Below, one piece after another: positions 21,783-34,900 of a stretch of DNA of 64,000 nt; position 1 is the first letter of the stretch; each line of letters opens with the position of its first letter. The DNA lies in assembly GCA_016165875.1 (NCBI GenBank), contig JABBOT010000016.1, forward strand, positions 4,546,120 to 4,610,119. The letters run 5' to 3'. Source of the DNA: Acanthopleura granulata (taxonomy: Eukaryota; Mollusca; Polyplacophora; Chitonida; Chitonidae). Under the pieces are notes generated by a model. That model searched no databases, was not told the origin of the DNA, and saw nothing but the letters and a program-made list of their open reading frames with translations. Both the position numbers and the translations under genes were made by a program.

Positions 21783-24110
21783 TTGGCATGCTTGTCAATA
21801 GAACCTATGCTTTTTGTTACTTTTAAAGATATTTCCATGTTATCACTGCAAATACAGTGCATCCAATCCAATATACTGAGGAAGCATCATCAATTTTATG
21901 TCGGCAATGCGGTGGGCACAACGGGGTATTCTCAAACTGTCGCACATGAAGCAACCCCAGAGTCAACTGATGAACTTTCTGAAATCAAAATAATATAGAG
22001 ACCAGTTCTGTTGAAACTGATGGAGCTGATGACACACGAAGTAGATTTGCTGAGGTTACATCAAACTTTGGCTTTTCAGGATACACAGCTCATTTTATTT
22101 TAAGAATAAGAGATACAAAAAAAGTTACCCATGAGTTACCAATGTTAATGTTGCCAATGAGATAGAAAATATGATCTCTGTCTGTGAAATGGAAAACAAG
22201 ACTGAATGTTGAGAAAGTTCTAGTAGTAAATTGCATTGAATTCAATAACTTGTCCCGAGGAGAAGATATTTTTCAGTCATTGCCACGACTAAATCAAGCA
22301 CGTGAATCACTGTCCACCAAAAGAAGCAAAACACTTTCTTTCAGCGTCAGTTTAATTATATTGAGGCATTTGAAATCATTTTAGGCAAGGATATCAAGGG
22401 AAATACTGAAACCTGCATTTGTGTCCCAATCCAAAACAGCCTGAGAGCTTTGCTTAGCTCTTTCTGGAACAAAATTACAAAATTTTTGTGATGGAAATGC
22501 TTGTAAATCACATCCAATGTTTGCAAATACTGCTCACCCTCTATAAATTCAGCTGTATGTGGAATACTTCCAAGTGTCTAATCCACTTGGGAATAAAACA
22601 AAGAAATACAAAATAACACCCATACATTTCATCCTGGGTAACCTTCCATCTCAGTTCAGATCAAAGCTATATGTTATCCAAATTGCAATACTTGTGAAGA
22701 CTGCCTATGTAAAAAAAATATGGGCTGAAAGATGTATTAAATGGCTTAATTACTGACCTAAGAAACCTTGAAACTGTTGATCTCCCACTCAATCACCCAA
22801 ACGCAAGGCAAGTGAACTTTGTTGGGAAAATTTCCATGCTTGTTGCCGACAGTTTGTCATGAAATCAGTGGAGTGACGGAGAGTTTTGTTGGCAACTGTA
22901 GTTGTAGATTTTGTAAAGCTACAAAAGAAGGCACGCAAGTGGTTTTCAGATAGTGATTATACCCCTGAAACCTATGATGCCATTGCTACAACAGTTGAGG
23001 TTGATTGAACCTTTGCTGCAGTTTAAGGGATAAAGCGCCGTTCTGTGCTCAACAGTCTTGACTATTATCATGTGACCTGATACAGACCTCTGATGTAGCA
23101 CATGATATGTTTGAATGGTTGCGTTGTGACTTTCTGGAATTTTGTGTGAAATATTGGGTACCACAGGGACACTTCACTCCAGTTTCAAATGAATGACTCA
23201 ATTGAAACATTTTCCTTCTCGGCAAGTGATAAAGTAAGCCGCCCTTCAAGGATGCCATCAGAGCTCTGATTTCGGGTTAAGCAGACTGCCTCTCAAGCTT
23301 GGTGTTTGTCTTTCCAATCATAATTGGTTATGTGATTGCAGAAAATCATGCCCTGTGGACTTTATTTACCCAGTAGTTAGATACTATTGACATTGCATGT
23401 GCACCCACCGTTTCTAAAGGCCAAGTGGAGTATCTAAGGATACTTTCCTCAAAGCGTACTCTGACATCAATTCAGATGGCACTGCAAAACCCAAGGCTCA
23501 CTGTTTTATCCATTTCCTCACCCAAATCACCTGGTGTGGACCTGTGATACATTGCTGAACCCTTCGTTTTGAAGGCAAGCACAATTACTTCAAAGAAACA
23601 ATGAACAGGTTTAAGAAGCATTGAAATGTTTGCAAGACCATGACCCAACACCAGTTTATGCAATCGTATTATACGACAGCATCTCATTTCTTGAATCAGG
23701 AGCGCATTGAATCCACCAAAAGTTCCCTCTTCCCAGGTAGGCTATTGCGTCCTAATGTTCAAGACTTGATTATCCCACTGATAAGGCCTGAGGAAAACAT
23801 CTTCCAAGCCACAGGATGTAATATAGATGGAATATCTCAGGAGTCAGGCTGCTGTGTAGTAACAAAATTTGAATGCCACAGTTATCAGTTTGGTAGAATT
23901 GACAATTGCTTTATCAATTGCTGCTAAATGACTGTAACACAGAAGAATTCTGTCCCCATTTCCATGCATACAGGATATCTGAAACTGATAAATACTCACT
24001 GTTGCCCATCCATGACTTGATGGATGTCTTATCATCAGCTGGGTATGGATCACAAAGACAGAAAGTGGATGGTGGTGATGAAGTTCCATATTGAAAACGA
24101 TTAGGCTTCA
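21783..24110 (+). pseudogene. Decayed transposon-associated gene (NPLG / LRFEGKH family)
   Basis: Plus-strand segments in shifting frames match, in order, an uncharacterised protein family that I remember as very repetitive in fish, cnidarian and mollusc genomes. The landmarks are: a helical segment at about 22,060-22,200; VSNPLGNKTKKYKITPIHF then ILGNLPSQFRSKLYVIQ at about 22,570-22,690; K-R-R-S-V-L-N at about 23,030; KAHCFIHFL at about 23,490; LRFEGKHNYFKE then CKTMTQHQFMQSYY at about 23,560-23,680; and a C-terminal CHSYQFGRI region with HFHAY at about 23,880-24,090. Many stops and frameshifts interrupt it, so it cannot be functional. I cannot name the transposon superfamily. No terminal repeats or target duplications were recognised. 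Confidence 0.7.
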
Positions 24111-25051
24111 AAATTCAGAGAACTAACTTCAGGTGTCTCGTTCAGGTGTAAAAATCGTACCACTTCTTTCTTTAGTCCCTATTTTAAACGTACTACATCT
24201 TTTATTTTGTTTAGTTTGTAATTTGTGCATATATCACAGGAGCAATCCGTGGATTGTATCCGTAAAATGTTCCCCGAATTCATGCTTTTTGTTTTATTCT
24301 TCACAATTTAAATTCAGAATAGGCATTCGAAGTTTTCAGTTTTGATGTAAATGTAATGCTGCCTTGTGAAACAAGCACCTGTTTATAAATACTATTAAGA
24401 GAAAGTAAACAAATGTTTTTTTACTGTATCAGGGCATATAAATAATAAATAGGTGCGTATGTAGCCTAACTGTTCGCTGTTCAGTCAAATTAATCTAAAT
24501 CCCTTTGAATATTGACATGACCGAGTGAGAAGTATTTGTCTCCATATTTGGTAAACTTTTGTAAACTTTTGTTTTGGACATCAAGAGTCACTCAAATTAC
24601 AGTACAAATTTCAAGAACAGATATCCTAGATAAAACTGTATGTGGATGATGATATGCTTACATACAATATAATCAAAAATTTTATTCAAATAGTATGGAT
24701 CTTATGATTTACACAACTCTTGTATGCTAATTCAGCCATACTGACACAGCAAAATGGCCTTCAAATACCACGTTACCCTGAGTTAAAGTTATAATTTAAA
24801 ACTACTACTTCATATTCCTTAATGTACCCCTGATAGGTTTAATGATATATATGCTGGACTGTTTGTCCTAAATACATGATTCATTAATTAAATGGTAACA
24901 AAATTCATCATATTGCCATACTAACTCTTTGCATTTTCAAGTGCGACCTGGTCATGGCATCTGTCGTTGAGTTTGGAGAGATAGGGAGTAGGGGAGGAGC
25001 TACTATTTAGCCTTGGGTTGCAGTGTAGTAACACCTTGGAAATAATAAAAT

Positions 25052-25212
25052 GTTCCAGCCGTACGTGGGAAGGACCAACAGCGACCTGTGGATTATCTTG
25101 TGTTTCCACTGGGCTCTGCCCAGTTTCCTGACACCATAATGCTGGCCGCTGTTGTATAAGTGAAATGTTCTCGAGAACGGCGTAAAACACCTATCAAAAT
25201 AATTAAATAAAA
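25052..25212 (+). mobile_element. SINE family 1, body and tail
   Basis: CAGCCGTACGTGGGAAGG to AACGGCGTAAAACACC. It lies between the two decayed transposon genes. Confidence 0.75.
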
Positions 25213-25315
25213 TATCAGAAATCAGCCACAAAAATTATAACTATTTTGCTATAGTGTACTTGTTTAGGTGCATTATTGACTTACAACAATCATTTTATTT
25301 TGTGATATTTCTGCA

Positions 25316-25436
25316 GATTCTTCACGAATTTGAGCGGCCAGCAGACACCACACTAGAGACTCTCCGTGGAAGCCAAGTGTCATCGCCAAAATTGCAGTCA
25401 CCAGAGACCAACATGAGAGAAGTGGTAATTCGTTGA
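25316..25436 (+). other. Exon-like open segment between the two transposon genes
   Basis: An acceptor-like TTTCTGCAG ends at 25315. It is followed by an open segment starting ILHEFERPAD and containing TTLETLRGSQ and SPETNMREV, with a possible donor GTAATT at 25424-25429 and a stop soon after. Composition is more coding-like than its flanks. It may be an internal exon of the fragmentary gene at 26.4 kb, but I do not recognise the sequence. Confidence 0.25.
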
Positions 25437-25494
25437 GTTACTCTTTTGAAAGGCATCTCTGTTGTACAACACCTTGTTGAAAAACTGTATAGTG

Positions 25495-25850
25495 TCGACC
25501 ACCTTGGTGGTTAGAGCGTCCGCCACAGAGATCCAGTATCAAACTCGCATCGGGTCATACCAAAGGCTTTAAAAAGGGTACGTGTTTCTGCCTCGCTTGG
25601 AGCTCAGCATTGAGAGGTTCGTACAAGAAAACAGGACTGGTCGGCCGGTGCCAGTATAATGTGACTAGCTGATGTGTCATGTCTGGTGTCTTCGGCATGA
25701 TGCTCCAATGGGGGCAGCACTTTGGCATCATGGACTCGCTCTGCCACAAGACGACACAGTACACATACATTCTAAGGAATCCTTGCTATCATATGACTGA
25801 AAAATTGTTGAGCGTTAAACCCAAGCGTACATACACACATACACACTGTT
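25495..25850 (+). mobile_element. SINE family 2, near full length
   Basis: CCTTGGTGGTTAGAGCGTCC, GGGTCATACCAAAGGCTTT, GCCGGTGCCAGTATAATGTG and GAGCGTTAAACCCAAGCG, ending in CATACACACA repeats. It lies between the two dead transposon genes. Confidence 0.8.
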
Positions 25851-26380
25851 CAGTACTGTAGAGTGCCTCATTTTGAATAAGTGAAGATATTCAGTCTGAT
25901 GTAGTCCTGGCTCAAAAAAGTGGCTGTGACAAAGGGGTTTATTTAGTAGAGAGTGGTGCCAGTTATACTCTGTGCTTGCTGCGCAGCTTGAAAGCCCAAG
26001 GAGCCCTGTCGTTAAGTTCAGAGTTGTTTGGAGAGAAACTGGCATTTTTTTTGGAGATGGAAGAAGACAAGGTCGGCAAACGTTGTGCATTGTTGTCCAA
26101 CAATCATAATCATTGTAATCATTAGAATGTATATGTTTAAGCAAATAAGTGAAAGGAAAAATATTCTGAGGATTGTACAACGCAATATTTCTACAATGAA
26201 CATATTCTGGCGTAAAAAGAAACCCCAAAATGAGGCTGACGTCTTAATCTCGTACCTTAGGTATGTGAAGAAACCAGTGGAATAATGATAGAGGTGTGGC
26301 GCAGGTAAACATTTTACTTGAAGAGAGAAACTGACCATATTTATTGCTTTTAAAATAGAGCTTATGAGCTCAATTTCCAA

Positions 26381-26737
26381 ATGCAGGACAGCCTAGGATA
26401 CCCCTTATTTACCTTCGAGGGCGATCATGTACTAGCAGTGGACAGCGAGCTCACCATCCCTGTGGAAGGAAAACTTATTTGTGAGTGTTTGTGTATCATG
26501 GATGCCATCACTCTCAAAACGGCCTGTTTTTATATTTTGAACATGTCGTACCCCATTGAATTATGCAAAAGCCTAACTTTCACACAGAAAGTCATGATGA
26601 ATTTCCGGGATGATTCCAGAATTCCTGCTCGTGTTTTGACAGTGTTGAAAAGGCTGAATGTGCAATTAACCAACCAGCAAGAGCTAAGTGCCTCCGCAGG
26701 TTGTCTATCCTACTCATCTTACATTGAATTAACCTAG
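26381..26737 (+). pseudogene. C-terminal fragment of a second transposon-associated gene
   Basis: An open frame of 118 codons containing YPLFTFEGDHVLAVDSE, L-T-I-P-V-E-G, then CFYILNMSYPIELCKSLTF-T-Q-K and D-x-x-R-I-P-A-R-V-L. From memory, this resembles the C-terminal end of repeat-borne proteins annotated as SAMD3-like, where a D-x-x-x-I-P-V strand is followed by a Y-V-F-N-x-x-Y-P segment and F-x-Q. Such genes often accompany the NPLG-type protein found 2.3 kb upstream. It is probably the other gene of the same dead element. It may be the last exon or simply a fragment; the rest was not found. Confidence 0.4.
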
Positions 26738-26739
26738 TT

Positions 26740-27834
26740 TTTACCATGTGTGTTGATGATTTCAAACCATTAATTTTAATGTCACTGCTTGCGATAGACA
26801 GTTTTGCTAGTTGTGTTTATCTTGCATGCCAAGTGTATTAAATCAGTAGTAATGATGGCTGTTCTAATTGTTTAGCAGAATACTCTTCGTCTGTCTAGAC
26901 AGCGATAGTCTATATCGCAGGTACTGGTAGCAGTGCTTACCTTTAGTGAAGAACCTGCTCAAACATTGGGTTAAAAATGGTAACGAATTGTTCATCGAAG
27001 ACACCTGGATCCTGTTAGTTAATTTACTGATAGTGGTGTTCACCCTTTATGGTGAATATTTGAAATCATTAGTATAATTTCGTTCACCAAACTAAGCTAA
27101 AATTAGTCAGTGTTAATCTTACTCTCCGTTTATTTTGAATGCATATATTTGCATGTATGTTAAGTCGTCTACTTGACTAGCTAGTAAGCAAAGTAAACAC
27201 TGAATATACAAAATCATTATGTTTTACTGGTGATCTATCTTAATCATTAATGACGGCAGTTGTGAATGTTCAGCTAAACAAACTATACACACCTTGTAAT
27301 TGGTGTTTATATGAAATCGTCAGTAATAACGGTTGTGCTGATAGTTCAGAAATAAATTGGCTTAGTAGAGGCTATGTGGTGTTCTGTGATATTCAAATGC
27401 ATCATGAACATGTCACATCGGAAGATATAATTGTTTGACAAAACGGGCTATCGATGTATGGTGGTCTGATCGAATGATTGTGCTAATGGTTCAGAAAAGT
27501 AAGCTGCAGACCATGTTATCAGAAGTTATAATCGTTTGATGTATGGTGGTCTGATCGAATGATTGTGGTGTTCACCTTGTATAACTGTTTTCTGAGCATT
27601 GCATTTGAGTAATAATTGTAGTTCTTATTAACAAAATAAGATATAATCAGTTATAGTATACTCACGTTTAATGTAAGTTGTATTGTGACGTCATTCTGTA
27701 ATAGATTGCAATCTATAATTTCATCGCGTGTGTTAATCTTACATGTTGGATTCTTTGAAGCGTTTGTCACATGTGTAAAGAGTTATGTAATCGGACTGTA
27801 AATAGTGACTATTTTGGGCATCCTCGCACCTGTC
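26740..27834. other. Spacer with local short duplications
   Basis: TGTATGGTGGTCTGATCGAA with TGATTGTG occurs twice (about 27,455 and 27,539). Related TATAATTGTTTGA and GTGGTGTTCACC pieces lie nearby. No gene was seen. Confidence 0.5.
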
Positions 27835-28140
27835 TGTTTGAGCAATGTTACAGGGCTAGAAGTTTGACCACCCTAAATTAGTCGTTCTGAGCACCATACA
27901 GGCTATACTCAAATTGACCAATTGCGATGACCAGGATTCTAGTAGTCAGTTGACAAACTAGTTAGTCGTCTGGGGAGTATACATCTGATCAATCTAAGTT
28001 AGTCATTATGAACAAGATACTCAAACTGACTAACTAAACTGGCCAACTTTCTGTTAGTCAGTTTGACGAACTAGCTAGTCGTCAGGGAGATAGATTTTTG
28101 AACACCCCAAATTAGTCAGGGTGGCCAGTTAAAGTTGATC
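27835..28140. repeat. Imperfect tandem array rich in TTAGTCAGTTTGAC
   Basis: Units of about 130 bp contain TTAGTCAGTTTGAC, AACTAG-TAGTCGTC and GGGGAG-type blocks, with many short GTCA/TGAC inverted pairs. Confidence 0.6.
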
Positions 28141-28209
28141 AGTGAATCGTTTTCAAGCTAGGCGTTCTGGGTTTTGTAGAGATTCAAGTAACTCATAGCT
28201 TGAGGCTCG

Positions 28210-30250
28210 CCAAGGTTGGCGTATTGAGCTAACTGTAGAGATGTTCGCCACCTTTCGGAGCCTTAGGGACACAGTTGTTGATTATTTCTTCACATTGTTA
28301 GTTTTAGAGGACCGGTTTAGAGCGCCAGCAGTTCAATTTGCGGCCGTTCTCCAACTTTAGCATGTATGCATTGCTAACTTCAGATATATCTTGAAATCCC
28401 GCACACGGATTGATATTTGTATCTTACCAAAATGTTTTTGAAATTACTGTTCAAAGGATTTTAGTAGTTTAGAATGTCTTCACATTTCAGATAGACTTAT
28501 TTCGTCTTTAAAGTATAGAAAAACCTGGACAATTTTAAATCACTTCATGGCACTTAGCTGTAACTAACTGTCATTGGAGAAACCATACAGATCTGTTAAT
28601 CACAACAATTTTCCAGTCGTGTTTTTAGTCTTTTTGCCCCACTAAATAAATGCGTACAGAATAATAAATCTCAGTGTATAATATTCGCATGCTCAGTGTT
28701 ATTGTATTATAATGGACCAAGTAAACTTGATGAGCTGTCACTTAATAAGAAGTAAGGTCTTGTTTATCATGCAACTGAGAAAACGCGGTGTATAATACCA
28801 AAGAGAAAACGTCACATGTAGCTCTGAAGACAAACATAACGGACTGATTCCACAAGGCCACGGTGACTTGAGGCCACATTTGAAATACGATTTGATAGAC
28901 CCATTTTTGAGGTCGTAGAAATTAAAATTGTTACCTTATAAACCCCATCGTGAGAAAAATGATTCAAAATTTCGACTTGCGGTACCAGCAAATCCCTCAG
29001 TTGTGAGGAGGGTTTAAATTTTGATTGAATTCAGATTTGCCTTTGTGGATTCGGGCCCAGGTATATTAACACCATCGTGATCCTTTCGTTGTATTTTGCG
29101 GTAACTACATCTGGATAAGGGGTATGTTCTTTATTGATCACAGACAAGTTTACCGCATGTAACTTGTTGACCTTGACCTTGATCGCTATCAACCGTCGGT
29201 AACGCAGTGAAGTGTATCATTAGACAGCTATTCGATCCCCTCGGATATCAACATTGTATTCCCCTCCGACGCCCGGATCGGATTATGCGCTGCGGCTTGC
29301 GCGTTTATGGCATCTTTCGAAAACGAACAGCTGTCACTTGACAGGCGATTTGGTTTCCGCAATCGAAAACATGTCAAGTAAATGTTGAACTGATCTACTT
29401 AAAGTCATGTGTTGCGATGGTTCCCAACGGACTGTGATGTGGAGAAACGCGGCTCATCAGAGCGGTAATTTAATCCTAAAGCATTTGACATGTTCTCCTG
29501 ACGATAATTTGGGACTTGTTTTTGGAAATGAGTGCGAATAATTTGACGTTGAGGAGTGAGAACGTCACGTCTTCTGAATGAGATGAACAGTTTTACCTGC
29601 TGTTGCCTTTTAAGTTGATTTGCCTCTGATATGGCGGACTCGTCACGTGGAAAAAAACTGCGAGGTCTGGACAAAAATATTAGTTCTGTGGAGATAAGAA
29701 AATATCTATACCCAACAAAACGGGAGGCTTGGCATTTGTTTTAACTGCGTCTCAGGATGGCAGCGTTGTGTTGAGAATTAGTAAATTTTTTAAGTAAAGA
29801 ACATTTATCTTCCTGACATCATCCTTCTAATAACAGAGAAGAAAACAAGTGCATTACGGCATTAATAGGATGTACTACATATATGTATTGATTCATTTTG
29901 ATTGATGTACCAGGTTTTAATGAAGCAAATGTGTGGAATAATTGATCTTTTTCATTTTAAATTCTTAAAACAGGATGTGTTTGCAGGACTTATAAAAGCG
30001 CCTTAATTGGATTTTAGACATCCGATAAGATATGATGGAAAATTCAGGAAATTGTGCGTATGATTTGGATATTGTTTAACGCAACAGTCAGGAATATTTC
30101 ATGGGTGGAAGAAACGGGATTCCCCGGGGTAAACTGCTGCGGTTAGCAGGCCAGTGGCCACTGAGATCGCGTGTTCGATCAGCCTCTCGCTCATTCCTCT
30201 GCGCAGTTCAGTGCCTTCGGGCCTTTTCAAGTATCTGACGTACGGTGCTC
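28210..30250 (+). repeat. Inverted duplication arm A (left)
   Basis: It aligns to the reverse complement of about 33,050-35,700. Anchors include CGGAGCCTTAG-GACAC (28,258; 35,645), ATTCCACAAGGCCAC (28,847-28,861; 35,073-35,087), TAGAAATTAAAATT (28,916; 35,000), GATAATTT and AATAATTTGACGT (29,535; 34,275) and GAAATTGTGCGT-type (30,049; 33,620). By eye most blocks are about 70-80% alike. No gene was recognised in it. Confidence 0.78.
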
Positions 30251-30924
30251 ATACACGGTACGTGTTGTAAAACCGAAGCATGGTGGTCTGATTCTTCGAC
30301 TGCATAATAACAAAGTTGTATAAAAATAGATGTTTTTCTTTCGTTTAAGGCAAGATTATCATCATGTTGAATATTGCAATTGAAAGCATGTATGCGAAAT
30401 ATTGTGGATTTTGATAATAAACGCTAATAAAATAAATAAATATGTGTTCGTCCGTAAACCCCATGCGTTCTCAAGGGCTGTTTAGTTGTATCACGGAATT
30501 ATGGTACAATTAAACGAGTCGGCCTTGCTGAGTTACCTGACACAATTTCTGACTCGAAGCTTTAGCTCAACTAACTACAATAGAGGAGATTCGGATTAGA
30601 ACTCTTTTGTCGTAGAAGGTAAAATGTGACTTGTGAGGTAATTTTGTTGAGCTTAATTTACCGATCATTTGTCTTCTCGTGTTAGGGAGGTACAAACAAC
30701 CTCTCCTTCAATCAGCACCTTTTTTAATAAAAAATTTCCCAGCTCCTCAATGTTCCCTCTCGTAGGTTTAGTCTAAGTAACTTTTTTTGAAATTTTTTTT
30801 AGACGCCCATGTTGTAGTAAATGTAATCAGAAATAGTTGCCTAACATTTTTGACAGGTCACATGGTACATTAGGGCTTTTCTTACCTTTAGCTGTAAAAG
30901 AATTCGATCTCTGCTTTAGATTGT

Positions 30925-31405
30925 GGCTAGATTTATGTGTGAGAGAAAACTGCCAAAGTTTTATGAAAATAACACATTGTTAGCTTTCATTGCCGTAATC
31001 TATTACTATAACCGCCATTTGTGTTCCCTTAATTGTTTTATTGGCTTTGATACACTTGGCACGAATTCGTGAGAAGTAACTAAGTGTAGGGTGACCATTG
31101 AACGCCTGGATGGGTTTTTCGATAATACTATAAATGGAAATGAACAACTGTCGCCTGACCTAGATTTTAAAGGTAAGTGTTGTTAGCCCTACCCGTATGC
31201 GGTGTTCTAATTCTAGGACTGCATAATAAAAAAATATTTTTTTTTCGTTTGTTTTAGTCATGACAATCATCATTTTAAATGTTGCAACGCAACTGCAACC
31301 ATTGATACTCTTCCAGTACAATGGCTACGAAACTGTTGCTAGCGACGATTCAAACTGGGGCATGATGCCAATCTTGAGTTAGGTGGGACAGTGTGATCCA
31401 CTATG

Positions 31406-31443
<38 letters not shown>

Positions 31444-32531
31444 ACAACACAGGATATTAAATTGGCACGTGAACTTTTTGTTATACACATGTATACTTGT
31501 GATGAAAGAAACCATGTAAAAGGGATAGCGTTTGGTGGGTAGGAAATTCCGATTAATCCTTGCTTCAGGATTTGTGTCTCCGACAAATCTGTTTTTGTCC
31601 TTCAGAACAACAATGGTTTATTGCTCCATAAAGACTGGACAAGATAAGACCTGTCATACACCACCAACAATGCAGCATCATTTTAATTTAAAAAGCGGAA
31701 ACCCTTGTGGGTTTGATAAATATTCCAGACAATAGATCTGATTTATTACACCCCCCTATGACCGCTTACATCCGGTGGGATATTTGTCATCAGGCCTTGA
31801 GAGCGATGTATATCCGAGAGCGGCGGGAAGACGGAAAGTTTCGAGTCAGGGTGGCTCAGCCGATCAGGAATGGAGGAGACGGGCTGTGTTAGGCCCCTAC
31901 TGCGAATTAACATGGTGGAGAATGGGAAATAACACAGACACATAAACTACTCTCCGACACAATCAGCGATTGCTTCCCGTTCACAGCAAATTTACGGTTT
32001 TTCTGCCGGCATTGTTTGAAACATTCCGTCTGACCCTGGTATCCGTGTTTTTGTCTTGAAAGCAGTTGACTGATTGATTGATTGACTGGCTGATTGATTG
32101 AGGGTCTGGCGGATTTGTTGAACACTGAGACACCATCCCATTGATACTAGAGACGCCAGAGTAAACAGCAATGTGTTTACAATACAGCTGTTGGATTCAA
32201 TTTGCTCTCCCAGACTTCGAATTAAGCACGTTAATCATGCAGTTTCCATTTCCTACCATGCGCCGATGTTTTTTTTTTGTTTTCTTTTTTTTGCTATGGA
32301 ATATTTCGTCTTTTAAGTGAGAAGTCGAGTTTTTGTTTTTGGCCATTAATCATATCAGCTGTCCTTTAATGGATGATAATCCTCATAAGTCTGTCATCTT
32401 AATGTAATGAATAGAACATCTGAGCAAACACTGTGCATTAGGAAATGGATTAGGGCCAAGGTCGCGTCTGTCTCGGCATCTGAAGCATTAGCCAGGAAAC
32501 AGATCCGTGACGTAGATGGTATGTGAGCGAT
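30925..32531 (+). repeat. Inverted duplication arm B (left)
   Basis: It aligns to the reverse complement of 36,476-38,260. Anchors include AGATTTATGT (30,947), GGGTTTTTCGATAATACT (31,112), TCCTTGC (31,557), TAAATATTCCAGACA (31,717), GCTTACATCCGGT (31,767), CTCCGACACAATCA (31,951) and a terminal 98-bp block with no mismatch. A TA dinucleotide run at about 31,411-31,440 is private to this arm. Confidence 0.82.
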
Positions 32532-33844
32532 CACGTTGAGCCGGGTCTGCAATATTGTATGACTGTCTCAGTTTTCGCGAAGATATGTGAGTAAGGAAGC
32601 CCATCTGTTTCGAAACAAAAGAGACAGATTCTTCCATGGTTATGGTGGTCAAGAGATTGATATGCTGTGTGATGAATTCTTTTTTCGAGTTTTCTTTCCT
32701 TAGATGATAGAGGTCTACTGTTGGGAAATAGGTCATAGGTCTTTATTATCACATATGCTGAGGCCCAAATGTGTACCCTCGTGGCCATTGTAGATGTTGT
32801 CTGTCCTCTGCGGTTTATCTATGATCTTGTAACACAAGCAAATCGCTTTAGGAAAAGCTATAAAATCGATTTGGCATTGACAGCAATTGGAACGTGATTG
32901 TGAAAAAAAAATATCTTCCATGAAATAGACATGTGGCTAAAGATATCGTGACGTCCAGTGACTGAACAGCTCTTGACAATGGCGTGTATGTGTGGAGTGT
33001 CTCAGCTTGACCGGGCTACTGATCTTGACATTTGTACATGACAAACCCAGAAGTCACTTAAATACGCGACGGGACCAGCGAAAAACGGGTTCGAACACGC
33101 AACCTTGTACGGACCATGGACCTGACAGTAGCAGCGTGTAACCTCTGTAACAAAAACAAATAAATAAAATAACACATAAATCAATCAAGCATCTGTAATA
33201 TGACTTTATTAATACTGATGTGCAATGTAATATTTTGGGATAGAACAAGCCACACCAGGTTTTCATCCAGGGAGAGCATTATCTTTATTCCATCTAAGCT
33301 AGCAAAGTCTAAACTATGTTTTGTGTACTTACCTCACCACTTGCTTCTTTCCGTTCATTCTGGTGGGTAAAAATAAATAAATTTTACCATAAACATGACT
33401 TTATCGAGTTATCAACCTGGAGTACGGATATCTAACTCGTTCATCTTTCGCCAGTATATTCAGCGAAAATCTGTACATCACGCGTGGGTAAGTTCGTGAG
33501 TAACTTTCCATTGGTCGGTGCTTTCGACCGGTCACTAATGTTTCTTTCACACAAGCATGAATCTGTGATCACTTAAACATTTGGCGTGTGACGTTAAACA
33601 ACAATCAAACCAAACGCACAATTTTCGGAATTTTCCAGCATAGCTTTTGGAATATCTAAACTTATATTAATGAGCTGTGAAAAACATAAATAGCCCTTCA
33701 TGCGTCTACATCCTGTCTAAGCATTAAGAATTTAAAAAATCTCAGGTATTAAACCCGTTCAAGTCAATAAAATATGCCACATAATAAAGAATGCAGGAAT
33801 CCATATAATTGATATCACAATCCACTTGTACTTTTTCTCTATTG

Positions 33845-34025
33845 TTTTTCGGGTGACAGCAGCGTCAGTGTTTTCCGGATGACAGCAGCATTGTTGTTTT
33901 CCGGATAATAGCAACATCACTTTTTTCCTGAGGACAGCAGCATCATTGTTTTCTGGATGACAACAGCATCATTGTCTTCCTCTGGACAGCAGCATCGTTG
34001 TTTTCCGCACGACAGTAGCATCATA
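33845..34025. repeat. 28-bp minisatellite
   Basis: About seven units of TTTTCCGGATGACAGCAGCA with small variations (GGATAATAGCAACATCA, GAGGACAGCAGCATCATTG). Confidence 0.85.
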
Positions 34026-34544
34026 AAGGTCTGTTTTTATGATTACCTTTACACGTACAAAAACCGTGACATTCGCCGAAGCAAATATCGGGCTTTTCAT
34101 TTTGTTAGGCTTCAATGTTTAATTCTCACTCCAGAACTAATATATTCGCCCAAGTCCCGCAGCTTTTTTTTTGCACCTGACACACGTATCAAGTGCAAAT
34201 GAACTCAAAAAGGAAAAGTTGATCAAAATGTCTCCCTCATTCAGAATACGTGACGTTCTCGCCCATCGACGTCAAATTATTAGCAGTCATTTTCCATAAA
34301 AAGTCAGAAATTATCGTTAGAAGAGCACGTCAAACACGTTGGGATTAACTTACCGCATAGGTTAGCCTCGTTTAAGCTTGCACCAAAGTCGGTCGCTAAC
34401 CATCGGAACAGGTGACTTTAATCAGATGGGTAAAACGTTTTCTTGTCGTGTTTTCGTTTGCGTAAATCAAATCATGTTTGTGAAGTTACTTGCCAGTTCA
34501 CTGTTATGTGACTTATGTCAAATCATATCATGGTCAAATTTGGT

Positions 34545-34900
34545 ACCGTTGCACACAAACACGCCGCACACTTTCATCGCATCAGTTCCGGATCCGCCCC
34601 CATTGCTCGAATTGGCATCTCTCATCTGAATTGGCATCTGGCTTAATATCTCGACATGTTTTCATCAGAGTACCACCAAGCTTGGTAGGTTTGCACACAA
34701 ACACACACTGTTTACTTTCATCACATTAGTTCCGTATCTTGCCTCCACGGGACGAATTGGCAACTGGCAAATAAGTTGACTTCTGCTTAAAGTCTCAACT
34801 TCTTTTCTTCATGGGACCACCAGACTTGGTGGGTTTGCACAAAAACACACGCCGCACACTTTCGTAATATTAATTTCGCATTCCGCCGATAGAGAACGAA
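34545..34900. repeat. About 140-bp tandem repeat, 2.5 units
   Basis: TTGGTAGGTTTGCACACAAA, CACTTTCATCACATTAGTTC and CGAATTGGCAACTGGC recur at about 34,545, 34,684 and 34,826. Confidence 0.8.

Noticed and set aside
30128..30250. Possible tRNA-like sequence (GTGTTCGATCA), with a counterpart at about 33,050-33,130
   Set aside because: No cloverleaf could be drawn and the A box is unclear; kept only as part of arm A.
32434..32531. Coding exon reading of the identical 98-bp block (28 open codons ending at a GTATGT donor)
   Set aside because: No convincing acceptor or neighbouring exon and no recognisable protein; left as an unexplained conserved block.
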